From Pseudomonas fluorescens (GTDB taxonomy: Bacteria > Pseudomonadota > Gammaproteobacteria > Pseudomonadales > Pseudomonadaceae): a DNA stretch of 64,000 nt. Position numbers and translations under genes: made by a program. The notes under the pieces are model-generated. The model had not been told where the DNA came from. It saw nothing but the letters and a program-made list of their open reading frames with translations, and did no database searches. Position 1 is the stretch's first letter. Each line of letters starts with the position of its first letter. Of the stretch, positions 8,045-16,249 are shown one piece after another. Where the stretch lies: the NCBI RefSeq assembly GCF_902497775.2, contig NZ_OZ024668.1, forward strand, positions 891,826-955,825, written 5' to 3'.

Positions 8045-9582
8045 GGCGAGGCTTCCTGTTCGGATTGAGCGATTCGTTTGGGGTTGCGCATCAGCAGGAC
8101 CATCGGCACACCGATCAGCATTACTGCGCCGAGCAGGCCGAAGAGCATGCTGAAGCCGAGCATCTGCGCCTGTTCACGGGCATTGACCAGGGCCAGCAGG
8201 GCTTGCGCCTGGGCTGGATCGCTGGTGCCCAGCGAGAGCACGCGCGGGTCGTAGCGGGCAACATCCCAGCCGCTGGCGATGATGCTCGACTCGGTGACGT
8301 GCTCGGACAATTGCCGGTAGCGCGCCCAGGAAAAGCGCGTCAGCAAGGTCGCGGCGATGGCGATACCGACGCTGCCACCGAGCTGGCGCATAAGGTTGAG
8401 CACCCCCGAGCCGACCGAAATCAGCTGTGCAGGTAGTTGGCGCATGGCCAGGTTGGTGAGTGGAACGAAAATCATGCCCAGGCCAAGCCCGCGGATGATC
8501 AGGGGCCAGTACAGGGTGTCGGGGTTGCTCTGCAGGGTGAACTGGGTGTGCAGGTACATCGCATAGCCGTAGATCAGGATGCCGATGCTGACGAACACCC
8601 GTTCATCGATCTTGTTTTCCTGGGACAGCTTGCCGATCACCAGGGTGCTCACGGCGCTGGCCAGGGCCCCGGGGAAGATCACCATGCCGCTCTGGTAGGC
8701 GCTCTGCTCCAATAGCGTCTGCAGCAGCAACGGCACCATGAACAGCGTGCTGTACAGGCCGAAGCCGACACAAAAGGCACAGATCGAGCCCATGAGGAAC
8801 TCGCGGTTGCGAAACAGGTTCATATTGACGATCGGCGTGGAGACGCGCTGCTCCCACCAGAAAAACGTCAGCAGGCCGAAGCCGCCCAGCAGCAGGCAGG
8901 CGAGGGTCAGGTCCGATTCCAGCCAGTCCCAGTGTTCGCCACGCTCAAGCATGATCTGCAGGCTGCCAACGCCCAAGGCGAGCAGGGCGAAGCCGATGTA
9001 GTCGATGCTTTGCGGGCGTTTCTCGTTGATCGAATCATGCACGCAGAGCCACGACAGCAGGATCGCCACAGCGCCGATCGGCAGGTTGATCAGAAAGATC
9101 CAGTGCCAGGAGAATTCATCGATCAGGTAACCGCCCACCGACGGCCCCAGGGTCGGTCCCATCATTACCCCGACCCCGTACAGGGCCAGGCCAGTGCTGA
9201 CCTTTTCTTTGGGGAACACGTCGTAGATGATCGCCTGGGAGATACCCAGCAAGCCACCGCCGGCCAGGCCCTGGATAATCCGCAAGGCCACCAGTTGCCA
9301 GAGCTCGGTGGACATCGCGCAGCCCAGCGAGGCCAGTACGAACACGATCGAGGACACCAGGTAGTAGTTGCGCCGGCCGAACCAGGCCGACAGCCAGCCA
9401 CTGGCTGGGAGGATTACCACGTTGGCGACGATGTAACCGGTCGAGACCCAGGAGATTTCATCCACCGAGGCGCCATAGCTGCCCATCAGGCTGGGAATGG
9501 CAACGTTGACGATGGTGACGTCGAGCAGTTCCATCATCGAGATCAGGGTGACCGTGAAGGCCACCAGATAGGGCGATTTCAT
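8008..9582 (-). CDS. DHA2-family MFS drug/metabolite exporter (EmrB-like)
   Basis: A 524-residue, roughly 14-helix membrane protein of the EmrB/QacA type. Family motifs visible are the motif C-like GPTLGPSVGGYLID and an N-terminal MMELLDVTIVNVAIPSL. It is the inner-membrane pump that works with an EmrA-type adaptor and TolC-type channel, both encoded beside it. It overlaps the adaptor gene by four bases (ATGA) and the channel gene by 37. Its position at the end of a lipid/amine biosynthetic operon suggests it exports that product or protects the cell from it; classic EmrAB substrates are hydrophobic compounds. Confidence 0.93.
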   Translation of the reverse strand: MKSPYLVAFTVTLISMMELLDVTIVNVAIPSLMGSYGASVDEISWVSTGYIVANVVILPASGWLSAWFGRRNYYLVSSIVFVLASLGCAMSTELWQLVALRIIQGLAGGGLLGISQAIIYDVFPKEKVSTGLALYGVGVMMGPTLGPSVGGYLIDEFSWHWIFLINLPIGAVAILLSWLCVHDSINEKRPQSIDYIGFALLALGVGSLQIMLERGEHWDWLESDLTLACLLLGGFGLLTFFWWEQRVSTPIVNMNLFRNREFLMGSICAFCVGFGLYSTLFMVPLLLQTLLEQSAYQSGMVIFPGALASAVSTLVIGKLSQENKIDERVFVSIGILIYGYAMYLHTQFTLQSNPDTLYWPLIIRGLGLGMIFVPLTNLAMRQLPAQLISVGSGVLNLMRQLGGSVGIAIAATLLTRFSWARYRQLSEHVTESSIIASGWDVARYDPRVLSLGTSDPAQAQALLALVNAREQAQMLGFSMLFGLLGAVMLIGVPMVLLMRNPKRIAQSEQEASPCSNNSRESAQA

Positions 9583-10643
9583 AGGGTCTGCTCGGTGTCC
9601 CGGATGTTCACCTCAACGAACACGCTCATGCCCTGGCTTAGCGCATTGCGGTACCGCTCGGGCACCTGGTCGAGTTCGATGCGCGCCTGGATGCGCTGCA
9701 CCACCTTGGTGAAGTTGCCGGTGGCGTTTTCCTGGGGCAGCAGCGAGAAGCGCGCGCCAGTGGCCGGCACCAGGCTTTGCACGACACCTTCGAAGCGTTC
9801 ACCGGGGAAGGCATCGACGCTGATCCGGGCCTTTTGTCCGACCCGCACGCGGCCAATGTGGGTTTCCTTGAAGTTGGCGATTACCCACAGATGCTCAGTA
9901 CTGACCAGGCTCAGGAGCTTTTGCCCGGCGACCACGAATTGCCCGGGCTCGACTTCCTTTTTTGCGATGATGCCGGCCTGGGGCGAGGTCTGGCGGGTGT
10001 CCTGCAGTTGGATCCGGGCCAGTTCAAGTTCCGCTTCGGCAGCACCGATGCGGTATTCCTCGACTTTCAGTGCTGCCTTGTTGGCCAGGGTGCCTTCGAC
10101 GGCGGCGCGGGAGTTGCTGCGGGCTGCCTGCAGCTCATGGTTCAGGGCATTGAAGCGCGCTTGCGCGGCTTCCAGGTCCTGGGTACTGACCACGCCCTGG
10201 CTGGCCAGGCGCCGGGTGCGCTGGTAATCGCTGCGGGCTTGTTCGAGGTTGGCACCGAGCTGGGCGATGCCAGCTTCGGCGGCCAGGCTGCGGGCCGCGG
10301 CGCTGCGCACCTGGCTATCCATCAGGCCGGGCATGCCACCCTGGCCGGCGGCGACCATCAGGCCGAGGTAGTTGGCCTGAGCCTGCTCGACCCGCCGGCG
10401 GTACTCGTCCTCGCGTACCTGGTAGAGCAGTTCGCCCTGTTCGACCCGGGCGTTTTCGCGGATCGGAACCTCGACCACGGTTCCGGAGAGTTTGGCACGG
10501 ATCGGGATGATGACCCCCTCGACCTCGGCATTGTCAGTACTGACGTATTCCCGGGCGTATTGCCAGCGCTGCCAGCCAAGAAACAGCAGGCCACCGATCA
10601 CCAGTGCACACACCGCCAACTTGCCGTATTTGCTTTTCACCAT
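9579..10643 (-). CDS. HlyD/EmrA-family membrane fusion protein
   Basis: A 354-residue periplasmic adaptor: one N-terminal transmembrane helix (VCALVIGGLLFLGWQRWQYA), a lipoyl/barrel-sandwich domain (VEGVIIPIRAKLSGTVVEV), a long coiled-coil hairpin (~residues 90-200) and a second lipoyl half with the beta-barrel (GIIAKKEVEPGQFVVAG). It links the EmrB-like pump to the TolC-like channel. The 80-base gap to the upstream DUF3050 gene is the largest inside this operon, so an internal promoter for the export genes is possible. Confidence 0.92.
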   Translation of the reverse strand: MVKSKYGKLAVCALVIGGLLFLGWQRWQYAREYVSTDNAEVEGVIIPIRAKLSGTVVEVPIRENARVEQGELLYQVREDEYRRRVEQAQANYLGLMVAAGQGGMPGLMDSQVRSAAARSLAAEAGIAQLGANLEQARSDYQRTRRLASQGVVSTQDLEAAQARFNALNHELQAARSNSRAAVEGTLANKAALKVEEYRIGAAEAELELARIQLQDTRQTSPQAGIIAKKEVEPGQFVVAGQKLLSLVSTEHLWVIANFKETHIGRVRVGQKARISVDAFPGERFEGVVQSLVPATGARFSLLPQENATGNFTKVVQRIQARIELDQVPERYRNALSQGMSVFVEVNIRDTEQTL

Positions 10644-10723
10644 GTCATACGCTCTTCGTCTGGATTTTTATCGCGCAGGAAGGGTTGTGCACCGGGCCGT
10701 AGCCCGGCACGCAGGCGCTGCCC

Positions 10724-11527
10724 TCAGCCCAGTTCGGCCTGGTACTGGTGTTGTAAATCGGGTGCCGGCAGGCGCTGGGCCAACAGGTGCTGCACGCCGT
10801 CCCACAGGCCGATGCGGGCATTGATGGCGCTGCGCGCGCTGTTGACCAACTGGGTTTGCTGGGCCGGTTCGGTGATGATGGCGGCGATGATGCGTTTGGC
10901 CGCGGGGCCGTGGTCGTCGCCGTCCATCTCGATGTGGCGTTTGAGGTAGTAGGTCAGCATCGGCACGCTGTCCTCGCTTACCGACCAGTTCTCCAGCAGG
11001 CGCCCGAACATGTCCGGGATGATGTCTTCGCGGCCGAAGAAGAAGTACGCCAGGGCTTGCTCGGTGGTACCGTACAGGGCGACGTCGAGGGTCTGGCTGA
11101 CGAAGATCTTGGCCGGCAGCGGAATGTCCGGGGCCGCCAGGGCCTGGCCCAGTGGGGCACCGTCGCCGAGCTGGGCGAGGAAGTTGCGAAACGGCGCGGT
11201 GTTGGCACCGATTTCTTCCATTGCGTTGACATACAGCTCCATGTGGCTGATGAAACCGCCACCGGGACGCTCATCGGTTTCCTCACCGATGACGATTTCG
11301 TTGATCAGGCGGGCTGCGGTGATGTGTTTGGGCGCCAGCCACGGCAGCTCGACGCAGGTCAGGTCACGCTGGATGCGTTTAAGCAGGGTCATGAAGTCCC
11401 ATACCGCAAAGACGTGGACCTCCATCAGCAAGCGCACGTCATCCAGGGTGGTGATATTGGCGAACAGCGGGTGCTCCAGCAGGGTGCGGCGTTCGTCCTG
11501 GATATATTGATCGATCTCGAAAGACAT
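10724..11527 (-). CDS. DUF3050 domain protein, possible haem-oxygenase-like metalloenzyme
   Basis: A 267-residue, mostly helical protein. The N-terminal part (LLEHPLFANI, HVFAVWDFMTLLKRIQ, LPWLAPKH) matches my memory of the DUF3050 family, whose function is not established. A C-terminal helix contains HIEMDGDDHGP, a His/Glu/Asp/His arrangement that resembles metal-binding helices of haem-oxygenase-like diiron oxidases. This is an inference from pattern alone. The ATG at 11527 was chosen because homology begins there; the frame stays open far upstream only because it shadows the desaturase gene. It lies 32 bases after the desaturase and probably carries out an oxidative step in the same pathway. 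Confidence 0.8.
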   Translation of the reverse strand: MSFEIDQYIQDERRTLLEHPLFANITTLDDVRLLMEVHVFAVWDFMTLLKRIQRDLTCVELPWLAPKHITAARLINEIVIGEETDERPGGGFISHMELYVNAMEEIGANTAPFRNFLAQLGDGAPLGQALAAPDIPLPAKIFVSQTLDVALYGTTEQALAYFFFGREDIIPDMFGRLLENWSVSEDSVPMLTYYLKRHIEMDGDDHGPAAKRIIAAIITEPAQQTQLVNSARSAINARIGLWDGVQHLLAQRLPAPDLQHQYQAELG

Positions 11528-11559
11528 ACTCGGCTCCATGAGTGTCATTGTTGGAAGTG

Positions 11560-12552
11560 TCAGCGGGAGGGTCCGCTGCCCTCGAGCGAAGCGGGTGCCA
11601 GCTCGGGTGTTGCCTGCAGCTCCCCGCTGTAGGGGAACTGGCTGGAGCAGTACCTGAACGAGCCGATGAAGCTGGGCTCGAGCAAGGTCTGCCGGTCCTG
11701 GTACCAGCCACTGGCGAGCAAGCGCCGATGGACCTGGGGGAGCCGCCAGCACGGCACCCGAGGGTACAGATGGTGTTCCAGGTGATAGTTCGACCCCGCG
11801 TGTAACAGGCTGCACAGCAGCGAAGTGCGCGAACGGGCGATCGGCGTTTCGACGTCGCTGGCGAAGGCATGCTCCTGGTAGGCATTGACGCCGGAAATCA
11901 GCAGGGCCAGCAGCAGGCACACCACGAGCGCCGGCAGCAACACTGGCCAGTGGCTGGCCAGTCCAGCCCAGAGGACGATCCAGCCGGCCTGGCACAGCAG
12001 GTTGACTCGTGCCAGCAGGCGGATCTGCTGCGCCGGCAATGGCAACCGGCCCTCGACCCTGGCTCCGGGCAGCGCCAGTTGCACGGTCTGCAGCAAGTAA
12101 CGAGCGGTGGCCTGCAAGCGCGAGACAATCATCCGCATCAACGGATGCCGATAGCGGCGAAACAGTCGCCAGTCCGGGTCTTGCGGGCCGTTGCTGTGGC
12201 GGTGGTGCTGCCAGTGGTCGACGAAGTAGCCGGTGACACAGAATCCTGTGAGTATCGAGCTGCACAGCACGCCTAGCAGGCAACTGAGCAGGCGCTTTTC
12301 GCTGAAGTTGAAGTGAAACCCCTCGTGGCCGAGGATGCCCTGCAGGAACATCCCGTACGCCGCCGGTATCAGCAGTGGCAGGGCGCCCAGGGCCCACGCT
12401 GTGCCATGTTCGGCAAGGCCCACATAGGCCAGCAGGGGCACGGCGAACAGCAGCAGGGCATAGCCGATGACCAGAGCTGACTCCAGCGCGGACGTCACGA
12501 ACAGGCGCCGTTCGAGCTTGAGTTCAGGCTTGTGAAATGTGGGCCGGTGCAT
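11560..12552 (-). CDS. Membrane fatty-acid desaturase family protein
   Basis: A 330-residue integral membrane protein with the three histidine boxes of the FA_desaturase family: HEGFH (~residue 93), HWQHHRH (~130) and HLEHH (~260), which bind the diiron centre. Hydrophobic segments lie before the first box and between the second and third. It should introduce a double bond, or hydroxylate, an acyl chain bound to lipid, CoA or ACP. Start ATG at 12552 with AGGAG six bases upstream. It is the only membrane enzyme among the cluster's biosynthetic genes. I cannot tell the regioselectivity from sequence. Confidence 0.9.
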   Translation of the reverse strand: MHRPTFHKPELKLERRLFVTSALESALVIGYALLLFAVPLLAYVGLAEHGTAWALGALPLLIPAAYGMFLQGILGHEGFHFNFSEKRLLSCLLGVLCSSILTGFCVTGYFVDHWQHHRHSNGPQDPDWRLFRRYRHPLMRMIVSRLQATARYLLQTVQLALPGARVEGRLPLPAQQIRLLARVNLLCQAGWIVLWAGLASHWPVLLPALVVCLLLALLISGVNAYQEHAFASDVETPIARSRTSLLCSLLHAGSNYHLEHHLYPRVPCWRLPQVHRRLLASGWYQDRQTLLEPSFIGSFRYCSSQFPYSGELQATPELAPASLEGSGPSR

Positions 12553-12562
12553 GCCTGGCTCC

Positions 12563-13390
12563 TTACTCGATCAGCTCGGGTTTGAGCGCTAGTTGTCCAG
12601 CTTTGGTCAGCGTGCGCAGGCGCAAAGTGATGAAGGCGTCGACCAGGCTCGGCATGCAGCGCGCGGTGTACATGGCCACGGTGCCGAGGAAAGTCAGGCC
12701 GCGATTGCGCAAGCCGCGCTTGAGGCAGGCACGGACCAGACCGTCGCTGGCCGCGCCGAGTTTTTCTTCGAGCGACAGCAGGGTCTTGTTGCCCAGCTTG
12801 AAGCTAACCAGACGCTTGACCGACAGCCCCACCCGCTGGGCTGGCTGGTGGATGGCGGTATCGATGAAACCGGGGTAGACGGTCACCACATCCAGCTCCC
12901 CGGGGTACTGCATGCGCAGCACGTCGGAGTAGGCGCTCATGGCCCGCTTGCTGGCGGCATAGGCGGCAACATAGGGGGCATTGACCAAGGCGAACAGTGA
13001 CGACACGTTCACCACCTTGCCGCGGCTGCGCAACAACCCCGGGAGGAAGGCGGCGGTGAGTTGCCAGGGGGCGAGCAGGTTGATTTCCATGGCCCGGCGC
13101 ACTTCATCGGTAACCCCGGTCTCGCCGCGTTCGAGGGTCAGGGTGCCGGCATTGTTGACCAGGATATGCAGGTCGCCGAAACGTTCCTGGATTGAGTGCA
13201 CGGCTTCGGCCAAGGCCTGCTGGTCGCACAGGTCGAGCAGGTAGAAGGCATCCAGGTGCAGACTGGCGTCGCCTTCCAGGCGGTCGATACCGATCACCGT
13301 CGCGCCCAGGCGCTTGAGCTTGCGTGCGGTCTCCAGGCCCAGCCCACGGGCGACACCAGTGATCACCACGGTCTTGTTCATCAGGTTCAC
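12563..13390 (-). CDS. Short-chain dehydrogenase/reductase
   Basis: A classical SDR with the cofactor motif TGVARGLG, the NNAG motif, and the catalytic Tyr/Lys in YAASK. The best start is GTG at 13390: AAAGGAG stands seven bases upstream and the GTG overlaps the preceding stop as GTGA, giving 275 residues. The ATG at 13381 would put that site 16 bases away. The ~80-residue tail beyond the core is longer than in minimal SDRs. It probably interconverts a keto and a hydroxyl group on the pathway intermediate; the substrate is unknown. Confidence 0.88.
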   Translation of the reverse strand: MNLMNKTVVITGVARGLGLETARKLKRLGATVIGIDRLEGDASLHLDAFYLLDLCDQQALAEAVHSIQERFGDLHILVNNAGTLTLERGETGVTDEVRRAMEINLLAPWQLTAAFLPGLLRSRGKVVNVSSLFALVNAPYVAAYAASKRAMSAYSDVLRMQYPGELDVVTVYPGFIDTAIHQPAQRVGLSVKRLVSFKLGNKTLLSLEEKLGAASDGLVRACLKRGLRNRGLTFLGTVAMYTARCMPSLVDAFITLRLRTLTKAGQLALKPELIE

Positions 13391-14538
13391 GCTGCAACTC
13401 CTTTGGCAATGCTGAATGAGGCGTCTTGTAGGTAGGCATCGAGATTTTTGCTCATCGCTACCTTGGCTGGCGGATGGAACTGCAGCCCGCGGCAGCTGAG
13501 CATCCACTGTGAGCTGTCGGTGGAGCGGATGAAGCCCAGGCCGCCGAGCATCTGGTGAGCCTGGTCCGAGGTTCTGGCCAGCAGTTGCTCTATGCCGTAG
13601 CGCACCAGCAGCAGGCGGGCCAGGATCGCCGAGAGGTCATCGGGGTGGCGCTGGATATCAAGTGCCGCGCCTTCCAGCGCGCTCAGGCACAGTTGCATCT
13701 GCGCGGCCAGTTCGACCCGGTGGTGTTCGCTCCAGCGCTGCTGCGCCACCACCGCCTCCACCAGGCCCAGGCAGGCACCGAGGTAAGAGGCGCTGATCAA
13801 CAGCTCGAACCAGATGAAACCTATAGTCTGGACTTCGCCCAGTTGGGCCTTGAGGCCGGCGGAAAACACCATCTTGTTGTCGACCAGCACCCGTTCCAGG
13901 CGCACCTCGACGCTTTCGGCTGCCGCCAGGGCGCTGTTCTGCCAGAACGGGCAGTGGCTGATACCCGGCGCGTTGGCCGGGATAAGCGCTACCATGAGTT
14001 CTTCGCCGGCCGGGCTGATACGGCTGTAGCTGGCGGTCAGCAAGTCCATGGACTTGCCCAGGCTGCAAGGTTTTTTGCTGCCGCTGAGGACTACCCCGGA
14101 GGGGGTTTGTTCAGCCTGCATGCCGGCGTCGAGAATGCCTTCGCCCGGTACGCCCTCGGCGAAACCCGAGGACAGCAGCAAACGCTGGCGGGCAATGGCT
14201 GAGAGCAACAGGCCTTCGGCGCCCGCGCCGTTCTCGCCGATGGCTACCAGGCTTGCCACTGAGAACTGGTGCATGGTGCTGGCCACCGCCAGTGACGGCG
14301 AGCGTGCGCCCAGGGCGAGTTGCACATGCACGGCCTGGAAGGCGTCGGCTCCCAATCCACCCGCTTCCTGGTTGATCAGCAGGCCCACCGGGCCGTGCTG
14401 CTTGAACCAGCCAACCACCGGGCTTTCGGCCTCTTCCCGGGCATTGAAGGGGATTTCGCCAAGCAGGGCATCAAAGCCTGGGGCAAAGTGTTCAAGAATG
14501 GCCCGTGAGCGTTGCAGTAAAGCCAGGGTCATGGTCAT
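13387..14538 (-). CDS. Atypical acyl-CoA dehydrogenase family flavoprotein
   Basis: A 383-residue protein with the ACAD fold: an N-terminal helical domain with GPVGLLINQEAGGLGAD, a middle domain (GVVLSGSKKPCSLG) and a C-terminal helical domain with HQMLGGLGFIR. In the C-terminal region, where family members usually read YEGT with Glu as catalytic base, aligning from the GG(N/L)G motif gives HPPA. The usual base is therefore missing, and it may use another residue or perform a different flavin reaction. ATG at 14538 overlaps the upstream stop (TGATG); the stop overlaps the SDR start. No electron-transfer flavoprotein gene is nearby. Confidence 0.85.
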   Translation of the reverse strand: MTMTLALLQRSRAILEHFAPGFDALLGEIPFNAREEAESPVVGWFKQHGPVGLLINQEAGGLGADAFQAVHVQLALGARSPSLAVASTMHQFSVASLVAIGENGAGAEGLLLSAIARQRLLLSSGFAEGVPGEGILDAGMQAEQTPSGVVLSGSKKPCSLGKSMDLLTASYSRISPAGEELMVALIPANAPGISHCPFWQNSALAAAESVEVRLERVLVDNKMVFSAGLKAQLGEVQTIGFIWFELLISASYLGACLGLVEAVVAQQRWSEHHRVELAAQMQLCLSALEGAALDIQRHPDDLSAILARLLLVRYGIEQLLARTSDQAHQMLGGLGFIRSTDSSQWMLSCRGLQFHPPAKVAMSKNLDAYLQDASFSIAKGVAA

Positions 14539-14981
14539 CAATCCTTGATGTAACTGGCCGGAAACAGGCCACTGATGATGGCGCGGATATTGTCCGAGAT
14601 CGCCTGTTCGGCGACCGGATCGAGCATATCGGCAAGCATCGGCAAGCCGAGGTCGAAGCAGGAATCGAAGGCAATGGTGGCGTCGTTGCCATCGGCCTCG
14701 ACATGCCAGGAACCGGAGAAGTGATCGATGTCACCGGCGGTCTGGCGGAAAGATATCTGGCGGTTGCTCGGGTCGAAGGTATCGCGCTCTTGCCACTTCA
14801 GGATGCCGTTGTGAAAGTTAACCTCCCAGTCAGTTAGCGTCACGTTTTCGCTGAGGTTCTTGACGTCGATCTTGCGTACCGACGTGCAGTACTGCGGATA
14901 GGCGCCGAAATTACTGATGGCGGCGTAGACTTCATCGGCGCTTTGACGGGGGATGAAGGCATTCAGGCGGACTTCTTTCAT
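14538..14981 (-). CDS. SRPBCC (START-like) family protein
   Basis: A 147-residue single-domain protein with the SRPBCC layout: N-terminal MKEVRLNAFIPRQSADEVYAAISNF, then alternating strands and a long C-terminal helix (EQAISDNIRAIISGLF). The family binds hydrophobic ligands in a deep cavity and includes polyketide cyclases, CoQ-binding proteins and lipid carriers. In this operon it may hold or cyclise a lipidic intermediate, but no catalytic residues can be identified. The start overlaps the aminotransferase stop as ATGA, so it is translationally coupled. Confidence 0.82.
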   Translation of the reverse strand: MKEVRLNAFIPRQSADEVYAAISNFGAYPQYCTSVRKIDVKNLSENVTLTDWEVNFHNGILKWQERDTFDPSNRQISFRQTAGDIDHFSGSWHVEADGNDATIAFDSCFDLGLPMLADMLDPVAEQAISDNIRAIISGLFPASYIKD

Positions 14982-16249
14982 GGGTGGGTACCGGTCGGGA
15001 GTGAGGAGGTGAGTGCCACGGCAAAGCCGTCCAGTAGCCATTCGACGTCGGTTTCGCTGTACAGCGCCGGTGGGGTCAGGCGGATGACCCGGTGATCGTT
15101 GAGCGAATGGCAGACGATGATGCGTTGGTCGAGCAGGGCCATGACCATGTTGGCGGCGATGGACGCATCGACAAACTCGAAGCCCAGCAGCAGGCCGGCG
15201 CAACGCAGTTGTACCTGTTTGGTCCAGCCGTTTTGCTCCAGTAGTTGTTCGAAGCGCCCGCGCAGCATCTCTCCCAGCACACGGGCTTTCTGTACCAGGC
15301 CGTCACGCTGCATTACCTGCAAGGTAGCCTGCACCGCCGCCATGGCCAGCGGGTTGGCACCGAAGGTGGTGGTGTGCATTAGTGGGTTGCGATTCAGCGG
15401 TTCCTGCATCCGCGCTGTGGCGACCATGGCGCTGACTGGCACGCAGCCACCGGACAGGCTTTTGCCGACCAGCATGATGTCAGCCACCACGCCTTCGCGC
15501 TCACAGGCCCACCAGTAGCCGGTACGGCCCAGGCCAGACTGGATTTCGTCGAGGATCAGCACGGCATCGTGCTCGTCGCAGAGTTCGCGCACTCGGCGCA
15601 GGTAGCCCGGCGGGGGGATCAGCACGCCAGCTTCGGCCTGAATCGGCTCGAGAATCACGCAGGCGCGGCAATCGAGGCTGGCCAGTTGCAGTTCGAGGGC
15701 CTGGGTGTCACCAAAGGGCAGGAAATGGGTGTTGCCCAGCAGTCCGGCGAACGGCTCGCGGTAGGTCTCACGACCGGTCACGGCCAGGGCCCCAAGGGTC
15801 TTGCCGTGGTAGCCGCCGATGGTCGAAAGGGTTGCCTGGCAGCCGTTCATGCAGGCCAGCTTCAGCGCCGCTTCGGTGGCTTCGGTGCCTGAGTTGCAGA
15901 AGTACACGTACTGCAGCCCGGGCGGGCAGACCTCGGCGAGTGCTGCTGCGGCGGCGGCCTGGTAGGGGTTGAGCAGCAGCTTGCTGGCCATGGCGTGGCT
16001 ATGCAGTTGCTCGCTGACCTTGGCCAGCACCTCGGGATGGCCGTGTCCGAGCAGGAACACGCCGTAACCGCCGGCATCCAGGTAACGGTTGCCATCGATG
16101 TCGTAGATATACACACCGGCACTGGAGACTTCGATCTGTAGGTTCATCATCGAAGCCAGGCGCGCATAGCCGGCATTCACATGATTGCGGTACTGCTGCT
16201 GGATCTTCGCCTTGAGGGCTTCGTTGGGGGTGGCCGTGATACTGTTCAT
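14978..16249 (-). CDS. Class III PLP-dependent aminotransferase
   Basis: A 423-residue fold-type I aminotransferase of the ornithine/omega-amino-acid type. It shows the PLP-binding region NSGTEATEAALKLA, the Asp of LILDEIQSGLGRTG, and the Schiff-base Lys in VGKSLSGG. The N-terminal region has YIYDIDGNRYLDAGGYG, as expected. It transfers an amino group to an aldehyde or keto group. The gene begins immediately after the reductase stop (TGAATG), so the reductase-made aldehyde is its obvious substrate and a terminal amine the product. Acetylornithine-type paralogues are excluded by context only. Confidence 0.92.
   Translation of the reverse strand: MNSITATPNEALKAKIQQQYRNHVNAGYARLASMMNLQIEVSSAGVYIYDIDGNRYLDAGGYGVFLLGHGHPEVLAKVSEQLHSHAMASKLLLNPYQAAAAAALAEVCPPGLQYVYFCNSGTEATEAALKLACMNGCQATLSTIGGYHGKTLGALAVTGRETYREPFAGLLGNTHFLPFGDTQALELQLASLDCRACVILEPIQAEAGVLIPPPGYLRRVRELCDEHDAVLILDEIQSGLGRTGYWWACEREGVVADIMLVGKSLSGGCVPVSAMVATARMQEPLNRNPLMHTTTFGANPLAMAAVQATLQVMQRDGLVQKARVLGEMLRGRFEQLLEQNGWTKQVQLRCAGLLLGFEFVDASIAANMVMALLDQRIIVCHSLNDHRVIRLTPPALYSETDVEWLLDGFAVALTSSLPTGTHP

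Noticed and set aside
10724..12397. Reading the DUF3050 gene as a 557-residue protein
   Set aside because: The extra N-terminal 290 residues are an out-of-frame shadow of the desaturase gene; homology and a sensible start begin at 11527.
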